From Actinomadura chibensis NBRC 106107 (GTDB lineage Bacteria; Actinomycetota; Actinomycetes; Streptosporangiales; Streptosporangiaceae): a DNA stretch of 64,000 nt. Below the pieces are notes generated by a model. That model made no database searches and was not told the origin of the DNA. It was given only the letters and a program-made list of their open reading frames with translations. The stretch's first letter is position 1. The number at the start of each line of letters is the position of its first letter. Shown here piece by piece: positions 37,101-45,573 of this stretch. The stretch covers positions 1 to 64,000 of the forward strand of contig NZ_BCQP01000064.1 in the NCBI RefSeq assembly GCF_001552135.1. The letters are read 5' to 3'. A program made the translations under genes and the position numbers.

Positions 37101-39152
37101 TCATCGGATGCCGAACAGCCACATCAGGGCCCAGAGACCCGCCAGGCCGAGGATGAAGACGGCGAGGAGGGTGAGAATCGCCGAGGCTCGCTCCTCCAGC
37201 TGGGACGGCCGATCCGGCGACCCCCACGACTTCGGCTGTTCCCACGGCTTGTCCTGGGGCGAGGGCATCTCCTTGGTCTCCGCCGGGGCGCTCGCGTCGT
37301 CGGCGGGTAACCGGCCCAGGATTCGTCTGACCAGCCGTCGCCATCCCTTCCGGCGATGGCGTCCACCGGGCGGCTTCCGCACCGGCTCCACGGCGGTGGA
37401 CGGCACGGGCATCGGGGGAGCCGGTTCCCTGAGCGCGGCGAGTTCGCCCTTGGCCTTCCGCTTGAGCTTGGTCTCCTCGATCGGGTCCGACACGAGGAGC
37501 TCGGAGAGGACGTCGAAGGTCCCGGGCCGCCCGTAGAGCCTCGCCGCGGCGGCCTGGAGGACGCCCCACAGCGGGATGTGCCGGGACCAGTGCTTGACGA
37601 TCTCCGTCAGGGCCTCCGGGGTGGGATCGCCTCCGTACGCCGCCATGAACAGCCGGGAGAGCACGTCGTACTGCTCCTGCTGATCGTTGAGTGCCCGGGC
37701 CAGCACGGGGATGAGGAAGTGCTTACTCCGCAGGCAGGCCGCGAGTTCCGGTCCACGGCGGTGGTCGCACAGGAAGGCGCAGACGATGACCACTACGTTC
37801 GCGGGCAGGACACCCTGGGCCGCCAGCCCGACCAGCTCCGGGGTCGCGAAGTTCGCGACCGTCCGGTGAAAGATGTCGGGGCGCTGCTCCGCGCTGATCG
37901 CCAGCAGGAAGGCCCGGGAGCGGAACCGCAGTATCTCTCGCAGCGCTGGATGAAGGCCGCCGGCCAGCTCCTTGATCCGTGGGAGTTGCGTCGGCTCGAC
38001 CGATGGGCCGAACGCGCAACGCAGCACGACGTCGAACACCTTGTACTGGTTTTCCCGGGTGACGCGGTCGGCGGTGAGAAGGCGCTTGTCCCTGACGACG
38101 GCCTGGATGGCGGGACGCTCCTCCGCGGGCGGGTCGAGGTCCTGGAGGAGCCGCACGAGATCGTCGACGCGTCCGCCGTCCTGCCGCCCGAGAGCGTCTC
38201 CGAGTTCGACGAGCAGCTCCGCCGCGGTCCCCTCCGGCCGGTCGGCTTCGAGCACACGTGTCGGCTCCCCGCCCTTCGGGCTCCTCGGGGTGGGCCGCGT
38301 GTTCAGGAGGGCGGCGAACCGCTGGAGGTCCAGGTCCCTGAACCTCATCTCGCGGGTGTCCAGGGAGAGCTGCCGGATCAGGTCCGTCAGGTGGCCCCGG
38401 TGGGCGCTGAGCAGCTCGAAGTAGTGGCCGGCGCGGTAGGCGACGGGGTCGGTCGGGAACTCGGTCGGCTGCTCCCAGACGACACTGAACACCTCGGGGG
38501 GCGCCGATCCGGCGAAGTAGAGCCGGAACTTGTGGTCGGCCGTGCTGCTCGTCCAGGTCGCCGCCGCGAAGTTCCGGCGCATGCCGTACGGCAGCAGCGC
38601 GGCCACCGCGTCGAGGTAGCGCAGCCGCGCGAGCATGGGGACGTGCGCCGCCCCGACCACGCAGACCGGCTTGTTGGTCAGCACCAGGGCGCAGGTGCGC
38701 AGGGTGTGGTCATCGACGTGCTCGGCGAGGAACGCCGGGTCGAGCGCCGGCAGCTTCGCGTTGATCACCTCGTCGGACGGCGGATGCTCGTACTCGGCGA
38801 AGTAGCCGCAGATCCCCTCGTAGGAGACGGGAACCCGCGTGAGCGGTTCGAAGGGGATGGCGTAGAAACGCGTCTCGGCGGAGGGGCGGCCGGTCCAGTC
38901 GACCTCGCCGGGGCTCTGGACGGCCAGCCCGAGGTAGGTGTCCGAGCCGTCACGGAACCGGCTGATCGCCACTTCGCGGGGCGAGTCCGGCCGCGCCGCC
39001 ATCGCGTACCCGGTCACGATCGCCTCGAAGTCCTGGACGTCCAGCCGCCCGTCGCTGCACCGGAGGATCTTGTACTTCTCGCCGCCCGGCTCCTTGCCCC
39101 ACACCGCCCACTCGACGGTGACGTTCACGGCCGCGGCCTTCGCCCGGCTCAT
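37101..39152 (-). CDS. GAP1-like GTPase-associated protein with C-terminal membrane anchor (copy 1)
   Basis: 683 residues from ATG 39152, overlapping the GTPase stop (ATGA). Residues about 1-250 form the GAP1 N-terminal module (VNVTVEWAVWG; LLPYGMRRNFAAATWTS; ADHKFRLYFA). A long helical region follows, then a basic stretch (GGRHRRKGWRRLVRRILGR) and a C-terminal membrane helix (LTLLAVFILGLAGLWALMWL). It is longer than its paralogue downstream and has the extra N-terminal segment that the paralogue also keeps in shorter form. Together with the GTPase it probably forms a membrane-tethered switch. Confidence 0.75.
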   Translation of the reverse strand: MSRAKAAAVNVTVEWAVWGKEPGGEKYKILRCSDGRLDVQDFEAIVTGYAMAARPDSPREVAISRFRDGSDTYLGLAVQSPGEVDWTGRPSAETRFYAIPFEPLTRVPVSYEGICGYFAEYEHPPSDEVINAKLPALDPAFLAEHVDDHTLRTCALVLTNKPVCVVGAAHVPMLARLRYLDAVAALLPYGMRRNFAAATWTSSTADHKFRLYFAGSAPPEVFSVVWEQPTEFPTDPVAYRAGHYFELLSAHRGHLTDLIRQLSLDTREMRFRDLDLQRFAALLNTRPTPRSPKGGEPTRVLEADRPEGTAAELLVELGDALGRQDGGRVDDLVRLLQDLDPPAEERPAIQAVVRDKRLLTADRVTRENQYKVFDVVLRCAFGPSVEPTQLPRIKELAGGLHPALREILRFRSRAFLLAISAEQRPDIFHRTVANFATPELVGLAAQGVLPANVVVIVCAFLCDHRRGPELAACLRSKHFLIPVLARALNDQQEQYDVLSRLFMAAYGGDPTPEALTEIVKHWSRHIPLWGVLQAAAARLYGRPGTFDVLSELLVSDPIEETKLKRKAKGELAALREPAPPMPVPSTAVEPVRKPPGGRHRRKGWRRLVRRILGRLPADDASAPAETKEMPSPQDKPWEQPKSWGSPDRPSQLEERASAILTLLAVFILGLAGLWALMWLFGIR

Positions 39153-40114
39153 CGCCGCCCCCGATCCTGCGCCGCCAGTTCCCGGGCGAGCCACGTCACC
39201 GGTTCGGTGACGTTGATGGGGTACACGGGGCCCCGGATCTTCATCTGCGTGGGATTGTCGGGATCCGGAATCAGGTTCTGCACGTCGTCCGGGTCGAAGA
39301 GGCGGAGTTCCGGATCGACGTAGAAACCGATCGAGGAGCTGACGTAGTAGCGAACCCGGTCCTTGTGGAAGAACTGCCTGATGTGATTGAGGACGAGTTC
39401 GGCGTTTCCCGACCGGGAGACGTCGCACAGCCACCGGAACAGGGCTCGCGCGTCGTCGTCGCTGACCCGCGGGAATCCCAGCGGGCCCTCGGTGTCGGGT
39501 GTCACCAGCCTCAGTTTCTCGGCCGTCTCCAGGACGCGGACATCGTCGAACTTGGTGATGCAGACCGCGAGGTAGTGGGGCAGGCAGCCGTCGGAGAACT
39601 CGCCGGCGTCCAGCATCCGCTGGGTGATCCGGTGGAGCACGCCGAAGAGGTAGTCGAACGAGTTGCCCTTGACGAACTCCCACACCGGGTCGAAGAGGTA
39701 GATGATCCCGCGGCTGTTCACCAGGCGCTCGACGAGGTCCTCGCTGGCCGCGTTCAACGCGTACACCTCCCCGGTCGGGTCGCGGAGGTCGAGCCCGATC
39801 TGCACGGCCTCCGGGGCGGGGCCGCCCCAGGGCCACCGCCGCCTGCGTCCGGGCGGTGGGCCGACCAGTTTCCAGCGGTACCGCTCGATGCCCTGGGTCG
39901 GCCGGGGGAACCTCCGCTGCCCGGCCAGGTCGGTGGCCAGCTTGATCAGCGCGTCGGTGGACGGGAGGTCGCCGCCCACGAGCTTCCAGCCCTGGTCCTG
40001 GAGGCTGAGGGCGATGCTGAGGGCGCCGAGGAACGTCGTCTTCCCGCTGCCCGGTGTCCCCCACATCGCTATGTTGTGCCCGGGCTGCTGCCCGGCCCTC
40101 TCCTGGGGGTTCAT
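39149..40114 (-). CDS. TRAFAC-clade P-loop GTPase
   Basis: 321 residues from ATG 40114 with an AGAGGAGAG ribosome site (the longer frame upstream is rejected as a shadow). Walker A AMWGTPGSGKTT, a DPTGE switch motif (DxxG-like), and a TKFDD G4-type motif support a GTPase. The fold type matches the GTPases paired with GAP1 proteins in actinobacterial conflict loci. It sits between the stand-alone vWA C-terminal module (67 bp upstream) and GAP1 copy 1 (ATGA overlap). Nucleotide state would probably control the whole operon's output. Confidence 0.8.
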   Translation of the reverse strand: MNPQERAGQQPGHNIAMWGTPGSGKTTFLGALSIALSLQDQGWKLVGGDLPSTDALIKLATDLAGQRRFPRPTQGIERYRWKLVGPPPGRRRRWPWGGPAPEAVQIGLDLRDPTGEVYALNAASEDLVERLVNSRGIIYLFDPVWEFVKGNSFDYLFGVLHRITQRMLDAGEFSDGCLPHYLAVCITKFDDVRVLETAEKLRLVTPDTEGPLGFPRVSDDDARALFRWLCDVSRSGNAELVLNHIRQFFHKDRVRYYVSSSIGFYVDPELRLFDPDDVQNLIPDPDNPTQMKIRGPVYPINVTEPVTWLARELAAQDRGRR

Positions 40115-40181
40115 CGTGCGCTCTCCTCTCGGCGGACCGCTCGGCGGGTCCGGGGCCGCGGCTCCGGCGCTCCCGTCCCGT

Positions 40182-41609
40182 TCACCAGGGCTCCAGCAGC
40201 GGAAGGGGCACGTGCCCGCCCTTCTTCGGGAGGAGTCCGAGGGCGGCGCCGAGGCCGGCGACGCCCAGGTCGTCCAGGTCGTCCAGGTCGACCGGCGGGC
40301 CGCCGCCGAGCTCGTGCCAGGGGAAGTCGTCCGCGCGCGCCGTCCGGACGGCGCGGTCGCGGACCGCCGCCAGCACGACGCCGGTGCGGCGCAGCCTCGC
40401 CAGCCCGATCCGCCAGTCATTGCGGCGGGGACACGGCAGCACTTGGGAGACGTCCGAGCGCGGCGGGCAGGGCGGCCGGGCGCCCACGAGGAGCAGGGCC
40501 GAACGTCCGGGCGCGGGGGCGGCCTCCAGCCGGGCGGCGACCTCCGCCAGCACGCATTCGATCCGGGCGGCGCCCGGATACCCCTCGGGCGCGGGCCCCT
40601 GCCCGGCGAGCCCGTGCAGCGCGGCGAGCGCCCGGCCCGGCTCCGCCGCCCAGGCGTCGAACCTGACGGGCACGTCCTCCCCGTTCCGGTGGTGGGCGTG
40701 CGGCCCGTAGGAGAGCAGGCTGACCTTCAGCCCCCCGGCGAGTTCGGCGGCGGTCTCCTCGACCATCCGCGCGGCGGCCGCCAGCCGCCGTTCGACGCGG
40801 TCGGCCGGGCCGCTGACCTCCACGGCGCAGATCAGGTGTCCGACGACGCCGGAGCGGTCGAGCCGCTCCGGGACCGCGGACACGATCGCCGACCAGGCGC
40901 GCCGCTCCGGCTCGAAGGCCGACCCCTCGGGCAGCCCCGCGAAGTGGACGAGGCCGGGGCGGCGCAGTTCGGCGGTGAGGTCGTACACCCCGGGAGGAAG
41001 CTTGACCGCGCGCGCGGAGACGAGCTGGAACCGGGTGTCCGGGGAGTAGGCGGCCACCGCGAACACGGTGCCCCGGTCGTCGCTCGGCAGGCAGCGCACC
41101 CGGACGCGGCCGACGTCGCCGCGCCGCGCCCCGATCGGGAAGAGCTGGCAGCCGACGAGCTCCAGCCGGCCCGCGGCGCGGCGGCGCAGCGCGACCAGCT
41201 CGTAGAAGCGCGTCAGCGGCTGCCGCGCGATGACCTTGCGCAGCACGCGGTCGACCGGGTGCTCGCCGGTGAACGTCGCCGCCCGCGGGTAGCGGCGGCC
41301 GAGCCGTTCCAGCGCCTTGTCCGCGCGGCCTTCCCGGGCGTTGGTGGCGACCAGCAGCGGAGGAGCGTGCGCGACGGGTCCGACGGCGTCGACGACGGCC
41401 TGGTCGACGGCGGCGTCGTCGGCGGGCAGCGCGCTCCAGGACGCGGTCCAGCGCAGCTCGCCGCGCGGGGTGCCGGCCTCGTCGCGGTAGAGCTCCCACA
41501 CCGCGACGCCGTCCCGGCCGAGGTCGACGACGGTCAGCCAGCCGCGCCCGTCGAGTTCGGCCACCGCGGCGGAGAGGACTTCGCGTAACTCGCGGGAATC
41601 CCTCGGCAC
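40182..41609 (-). CDS. Stand-alone copy of the vWA protein C-terminal module
   Basis: 475 residues from GTG 41609 (GGAGGGG ribosome site; upstream in-frame codons have none). It is collinear with residues about 600-1060 of the vWA protein at 32096-35311, for example HLICAVEVSGPADRV here versus HVICAVEVAGPADRV there, and both have ARRGD, YELVALRR and a late LPCP stretch. It has no vWA MIDAS part. First gene of the minus operon with the GTPase and GAP1 genes, which ties the two convergent operons to one system. Confidence 0.8.
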   Translation of the reverse strand: MPRDSRELREVLSAAVAELDGRGWLTVVDLGRDGVAVWELYRDEAGTPRGELRWTASWSALPADDAAVDQAVVDAVGPVAHAPPLLVATNAREGRADKALERLGRRYPRAATFTGEHPVDRVLRKVIARQPLTRFYELVALRRRAAGRLELVGCQLFPIGARRGDVGRVRVRCLPSDDRGTVFAVAAYSPDTRFQLVSARAVKLPPGVYDLTAELRRPGLVHFAGLPEGSAFEPERRAWSAIVSAVPERLDRSGVVGHLICAVEVSGPADRVERRLAAAARMVEETAAELAGGLKVSLLSYGPHAHHRNGEDVPVRFDAWAAEPGRALAALHGLAGQGPAPEGYPGAARIECVLAEVAARLEAAPAPGRSALLLVGARPPCPPRSDVSQVLPCPRRNDWRIGLARLRRTGVVLAAVRDRAVRTARADDFPWHELGGGPPVDLDDLDDLGVAGLGAALGLLPKKGGHVPLPLLEPW

Positions 41610-41920
41610 CCCGGCCCCTCCCTCGCCCTCTAAGATCGCGGCCGCGAGCGAACAGTAGTGTGCGCCTCCCGAATTCGATCTCCACCGCACCGAAGATCGA
41701 ATTTCACCGGACCGAGCCCCGGATCAACTCTCCAACTCTGCAGCATTATTATCGATCTTTCTGCGTCACCAGACACTAACGGCTCGGATAGGCCACATGG
41801 GGCCACATAATTGGATCATTTCCGGCTTGGTGCCCGATCTTCCCCTATGCTGAGCCCACTTGCGCCCTTCGCACGGCCGCGAGACGCGGGGTAGCACTTA
41901 TATATCTGGAGGGGGAGCCA
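41610..41920. other. Promoter region between divergent operons
   Basis: 311 bp, clearly richer in AT than the genes, with a perfect inverted repeat at 41672-41703 and the 11-mer TCGATCTTTCT at 41752-41762. The plus-strand DUF4407 start has GGAGGGGGAG just upstream (41908-41917). No gene seen. Confidence 0.6.
41672..41703. promoter_or_regulatory. Perfect 10-bp inverted repeat (candidate operator)
   Basis: AATTCGATCT and AGATCGAATT are separated by 12 nt, 63 bp upstream of the GTG of the minus operon. The sequence is AT-rich in a GC-rich genome, and its location between divergent starts suggests a regulator-binding dyad rather than a terminator. Confidence 0.55.
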
Positions 41921-43390
41921 ATGAGGCACTTTCTGGTTTCCCTGTCGGGGGCCAGGCCGGACGTCCTCAAGCGGTGCTCCTCCGAGCGAGTCAAATTCGA
42001 GGGCATCGGCGGCGCCGTGCTCACCACGAGCGTGCTGGCGACGCTCTCCATGTGGTTCGCGCTGACCTCCGCCGTCGGGGTCGAGCGGATCGTGGCCGTC
42101 CCGCTCGCGCTCGTCTGGGGCCTCATCATCATGAGCCTGGACCGCTGGCTGGTCAGCACGATCCCGGCGGAGGGCGCCCGGCGCTGGAAGCTCGCCGCGC
42201 CGCGGGTGGCGATGGCGCTGCTGCTCGGCGCCGTGATCTCGACCCCGCTGGTGTTACAGATCTTCCACGCCGAGATCGACGCGCAGATCGTCGAGATCAA
42301 GCAGCGCCGCGTCGACACCTTTCTGCGCGGCCAGGACCGCAGCTCCGTGGGCCAGCAGGTGGCCGCCTGGCGGAAGACCGTCACGGACCTGCAGCGGGTG
42401 GTCACCTCCAAGGGGGACGTGCCCCTCGACCCGTCCGCCGATCCGCGGATCAAGGGCCTGACCACTCAGCGGGACACGGCGCAGCGGCAGGCCGACACGA
42501 GCTACCGCGAATGGCAGTGCCAGCTCTACGGCGGCGACGGCTGCACCCGCAAGGGCGACGGGCCGCTCGCCCACGCGAGCGAGGAGGCCTACCGCAAGGC
42601 CCGGGCGCAGGTCAACGCCCTCAACGCCCAGATCGAGCAGCGCAAGCGGCAGCTCACCCTCGACGACGACGACGCGAAACTGGCCCGGTACGACCAGGCC
42701 CGCGCGGAGCTGCCGAAGGCGCAGGCGCAGTTGGACGCGGCGACCCGCCGGCAGAACGACCTCCAGCGCAGCTTCGACGCCCGGAACGAGGCCAACAAGG
42801 GCCTGCTCCTCCGGCTGCAGGCGCTCAACGAGGTCTCCGGCCGTGACTCCACGCTGCAGGCGGCCCAGGCCCTGCTGTTCCTGCTCTTCCTGATGATCGA
42901 ATGCCTGCCCGTCGCGGTGAAGCTGATGATGCGGCCGGGCAACTACGAGAAGATCCTCAAGCTCGCCGCCGACCAGGAGATGTGGGAGGCGCGCGGCGCC
43001 TACGGAGTCGGGTACCAGCGGTCCGGGCCCGCGCCCGACCGGGCCGCGGCGCCCGGCCGGGCCGACGCCCCGGGCCGGGCCCCCGCCCCCGACCAGGCCG
43101 GCCAGGCCACGACGTTCGACTCCGGGATCCGCGACATCTGGTACAACCAGGACTCGATGTCGGCGGAGGACCCGTTCGCCTCCCGCGCCCCCGCTCCCCC
43201 CTCGGAGCCGGCCGAGGCGATGACCGACCCGGCGCCCGGGCCCGAGGCCGCCGCCGTCAACGGCGAGCCCCACTCGATCGACGACGCGGCGCTGCGCGGG
43301 ATGAAGGACACGCGCACCTCGCAGATCCCGGAACCGCCGGAACGGCAGAACAAGATCCAGCTGTACGACGAAGACGACGACTTCTTCTGA
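41921..43390 (+). CDS. DUF4407 membrane protein
   Basis: 489 residues. Four membrane helices can be seen: around 32-51, 55-74 (VAVPLALVWGLIIMSLDRW), 90-110, and 310-335 (LLFLLFLMIECLPVAVKLMM). Helices 3 and 4 flank a long coiled-coil domain (about 115-300). The C-terminal 130 residues are disordered, Pro/Ala-rich and end in acidic IQLYDEDDDFF. DUF4407 proteins look like membrane sensors or scaffolds. The kinase gene follows after 7 bp, so signalling between the two is likely. Confidence 0.85.
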   Translation: MRHFLVSLSGARPDVLKRCSSERVKFEGIGGAVLTTSVLATLSMWFALTSAVGVERIVAVPLALVWGLIIMSLDRWLVSTIPAEGARRWKLAAPRVAMALLLGAVISTPLVLQIFHAEIDAQIVEIKQRRVDTFLRGQDRSSVGQQVAAWRKTVTDLQRVVTSKGDVPLDPSADPRIKGLTTQRDTAQRQADTSYREWQCQLYGGDGCTRKGDGPLAHASEEAYRKARAQVNALNAQIEQRKRQLTLDDDDAKLARYDQARAELPKAQAQLDAATRRQNDLQRSFDARNEANKGLLLRLQALNEVSGRDSTLQAAQALLFLLFLMIECLPVAVKLMMRPGNYEKILKLAADQEMWEARGAYGVGYQRSGPAPDRAAAPGRADAPGRAPAPDQAGQATTFDSGIRDIWYNQDSMSAEDPFASRAPAPPSEPAEAMTDPAPGPEAAAVNGEPHSIDDAALRGMKDTRTSQIPEPPERQNKIQLYDEDDDFF

Positions 43391-43397
43391 GGCGCGC

Positions 43398-44855
43398 GTG
43401 CGTGACCGGGTGCTGGGCGAGCGTTACCGGCTGCTGGCGTCGCTGGGGCGCGGCGGCATGGGCAGCGTGTGGCTGGCCGAGGACCTGGTCCTGCGCCGCC
43501 GCGTCGCGCTGAAGGAGCTGATCAACGACCGCGGCGCCCAGCACCTCGACCAGGGGCGGAGGCGCGTCGTCCGGGAGGCGCGCGCGCTGGCCCGGCTGGA
43601 CCATCCCTCGATCGTCAGCGTCTACGACGTCTTCGTCGAGGACGGCGACCCGTGGATCGTGATGGAGTACGTCCGCGGCCGGTCCCTCGCCGAGCTCATC
43701 GACGACGGCCCGCTGGACGAGCGCAGCACCGCCCGGATCGGGCTCCGGGTCCTCAGCGCCCTCGACGCGGCCCACCGCGCCGACGTGCTGCACCGCGACG
43801 TCAAGCCGTCCAACATCATCGTGACCGACGGCGGCAAGGTCTTCCTCGTGGACTTCGGCGTCGCGCACGTCAGCGGCGCGACCTCGGTCACGGCGAGCCG
43901 CGCCGTGCTGGGCACGCTCGAGTTCCTCGCGCCGGAGCGGCTCGTCGGCGACGACGCCGGTCCCCCCGCCGACCTGTGGTCGCTCGGCGTGACCCTCTAC
44001 TGCGCCCTGGAGGGCCGCACCCCGTTCAAGCGCTCCGGCGACCGGCATGTCGCGGCCACGATGTGGGCGATCCTGCACGCCGCGCCCGAGCCGCCGCGCG
44101 CCGGCCCGGAACTGGCCGACGCCATCATGGGCCTCCTCCAACGCGACCCGGCCGCCCGCCCGCGCGCCGACGCCCTGGCCTCGGTCCTGCGTTCCGTCGC
44201 GGCGCCCGCCCCGGCGCGTCCGAAGGGCCCCCTCACGGCGCCCGTCCGCGTGAACGGCGCCCCCGAGCCGCCCGCGCCCCCCGCGCCGGTGGTCGCGCCC
44301 CCCGCGAACGAAGCGGCACGGCCGCCGCGACCACCCGCCGCCGCCATCCGCGACGCCATCGCGGGACGGGATCGCGCCCTCGCCGCTCGGGTGCTCCGCG
44401 CCCTGCCCGTCCCGCAGGCGGCGCACGCCGTGGCCGAATGCGAACCCCGCCACATGGGCGAGCTGCTCGATGCCCTGGCCGCGGACCTTCGCGCCGCCTC
44501 GTCCGTCATGCGCGGCATGCCCGCCGCCCGCGCCGCCGCCGCCATCCCCTACATGGAACGGACGAAGGCCGCCGCGGCCCTGTCCGCGATGTCCGCCAAG
44601 GAGGGCGCCGGGATCCTCCGCCTGGCCGACCAGCGGGTGGCGGCCGACATCCTGAGCACGTTTCCGCCCGACATCGCCTCCCGGTATCTGGAGGTGATGT
44701 CCGTCCAGCGCGCCTGCGCGGTCCTCAACCACGTCCCGCCCGTCATCACGGCGGCTCTCCTGCGCGCCTGCGCCGACGGGCGAGCGGACCAGATCCTGCA
44801 AGGTCTGAACTCGCCCGTCCGCACCCAGGTGCTGCGCCACGCCAACGACGCGTGA
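43398..44855 (+). CDS. Ser/Thr protein kinase with C-terminal helical repeats
   Basis: 485 residues from GTG 43398. The kinase (about 8-270) has all active motifs: GRGGMGSVW, VALKE (Lys39), HRDVKPSN, DFG and an APE-like FLAPERL. A Pro/Ala-rich linker leads to a C-terminal repeat region (LRALPVPQAAHAVAECEP, ILSTFPPDIASRYLEVMS) similar to MgtE-N/FliG-type helical repeats. It has no transmembrane helix, so the upstream DUF4407 protein may tether it. Substrates could include the neighbouring GTPase/vWA proteins, which is inference. Confidence 0.9.
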   Translation: MRDRVLGERYRLLASLGRGGMGSVWLAEDLVLRRRVALKELINDRGAQHLDQGRRRVVREARALARLDHPSIVSVYDVFVEDGDPWIVMEYVRGRSLAELIDDGPLDERSTARIGLRVLSALDAAHRADVLHRDVKPSNIIVTDGGKVFLVDFGVAHVSGATSVTASRAVLGTLEFLAPERLVGDDAGPPADLWSLGVTLYCALEGRTPFKRSGDRHVAATMWAILHAAPEPPRAGPELADAIMGLLQRDPAARPRADALASVLRSVAAPAPARPKGPLTAPVRVNGAPEPPAPPAPVVAPPANEAARPPRPPAAAIRDAIAGRDRALAARVLRALPVPQAAHAVAECEPRHMGELLDALAADLRAASSVMRGMPAARAAAAIPYMERTKAAAALSAMSAKEGAGILRLADQRVAADILSTFPPDIASRYLEVMSVQRACAVLNHVPPVITAALLRACADGRADQILQGLNSPVRTQVLRHANDA

Positions 44856-44879
44856 CGCTCCGGCTTCAGCGGTTTGAAC

Positions 44880-45500
44880 TCATCGGTTTCGAGGGGCGGC
44901 CCTGGTCTCCGCGTAGGCGATGACGTCTCCCCGCCGGTAGAGACGGCGGACCCGGCCACCGCCCAGAGCCTCCTGGCGGACGGGTTCGGGCCACCCGGCG
45001 GGTGGACGCTTCGCATAGACCGTGACACTGCTTTGGGCAAGGCCCAGGATTCGCCCCGCCTCGGCCAACGTCACCAGAGCCTCGGGATCGGCATCGCCAT
45101 TGTCGGCGGAACCTTCCTCACGGCCCTCGTACCAGGCGGCCCATTGCTTCTCGTCCCAGTAGAGGGCCTTGCCCACCTGGAGGGCCACGTCCGGGTGCCC
45201 GTTGCTCTCGCGTTCGCTCCACAGCTTCTTGAGCGCATGGCGGCTGAGCCCGTACCGGACGCCCAACTCGTCCCGCGTGACCAGCCCGGCCGGGACCTTC
45301 CGGCCCGACCGGCGCGCCGCGTACCAGCGGTCCCACTCCTCGGCGTCCCAGGCGAGCTGGGAGCCGACCGACCCCACCGCTTCGGGATGACCGTTGGCCT
45401 CTTGCTCCCGATACAGCTTCTCCAGCGTGCTACGCCCCAGCCCGTAGCGCTCCATCAGGTCGCCGCGGGTATACACGCGCCGCCCGTCCAGCATGGTCAT
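44880..45500 (-). CDS. Protein with repeated DNA-binding HTH units
   Basis: 206 residues. Units 1 and 2 are clearly duplicated (LMERYGLGRSTLEKLYREQ and LGVRYGLSRHALKKLWSER, each ending WD..W..WY.AR) and a third, diverged unit follows (LVTLAEAGRILGLAQSS). Each unit looks like a MerR/excisionase-type helix-turn-helix. It probably binds a repeated DNA site and could control the adjacent genes, but the target is not known. It converges with the kinase gene (24-bp gap). Confidence 0.7.
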   Translation of the reverse strand: MTMLDGRRVYTRGDLMERYGLGRSTLEKLYREQEANGHPEAVGSVGSQLAWDAEEWDRWYAARRSGRKVPAGLVTRDELGVRYGLSRHALKKLWSERESNGHPDVALQVGKALYWDEKQWAAWYEGREEGSADNGDADPEALVTLAEAGRILGLAQSSVTVYAKRPPAGWPEPVRQEALGGGRVRRLYRRGDVIAYAETRAAPRNR

Positions 45501-45573
45501 GCCCCCATTCTCCCCGACCAGGCGGGTGGGGTTGGGCTGAGCATGTCCCTACCTGGAGGGCGGTGCCGGACGT

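Noticed and set aside
40264..40295. DLDDLDDL-type repeat at the end of the 475-residue protein, similar to the acidic part of the RiPP precursor
   Set aside because: Short acidic Leu/Asp repeats are common and the two proteins share nothing else.
40115..40420. Extended start for the TRAFAC-type GTPase
   Set aside because: It overlaps the upstream gene in a different frame and lacks a ribosome site; ATG 40114 has AGAGGAGAG upstream.
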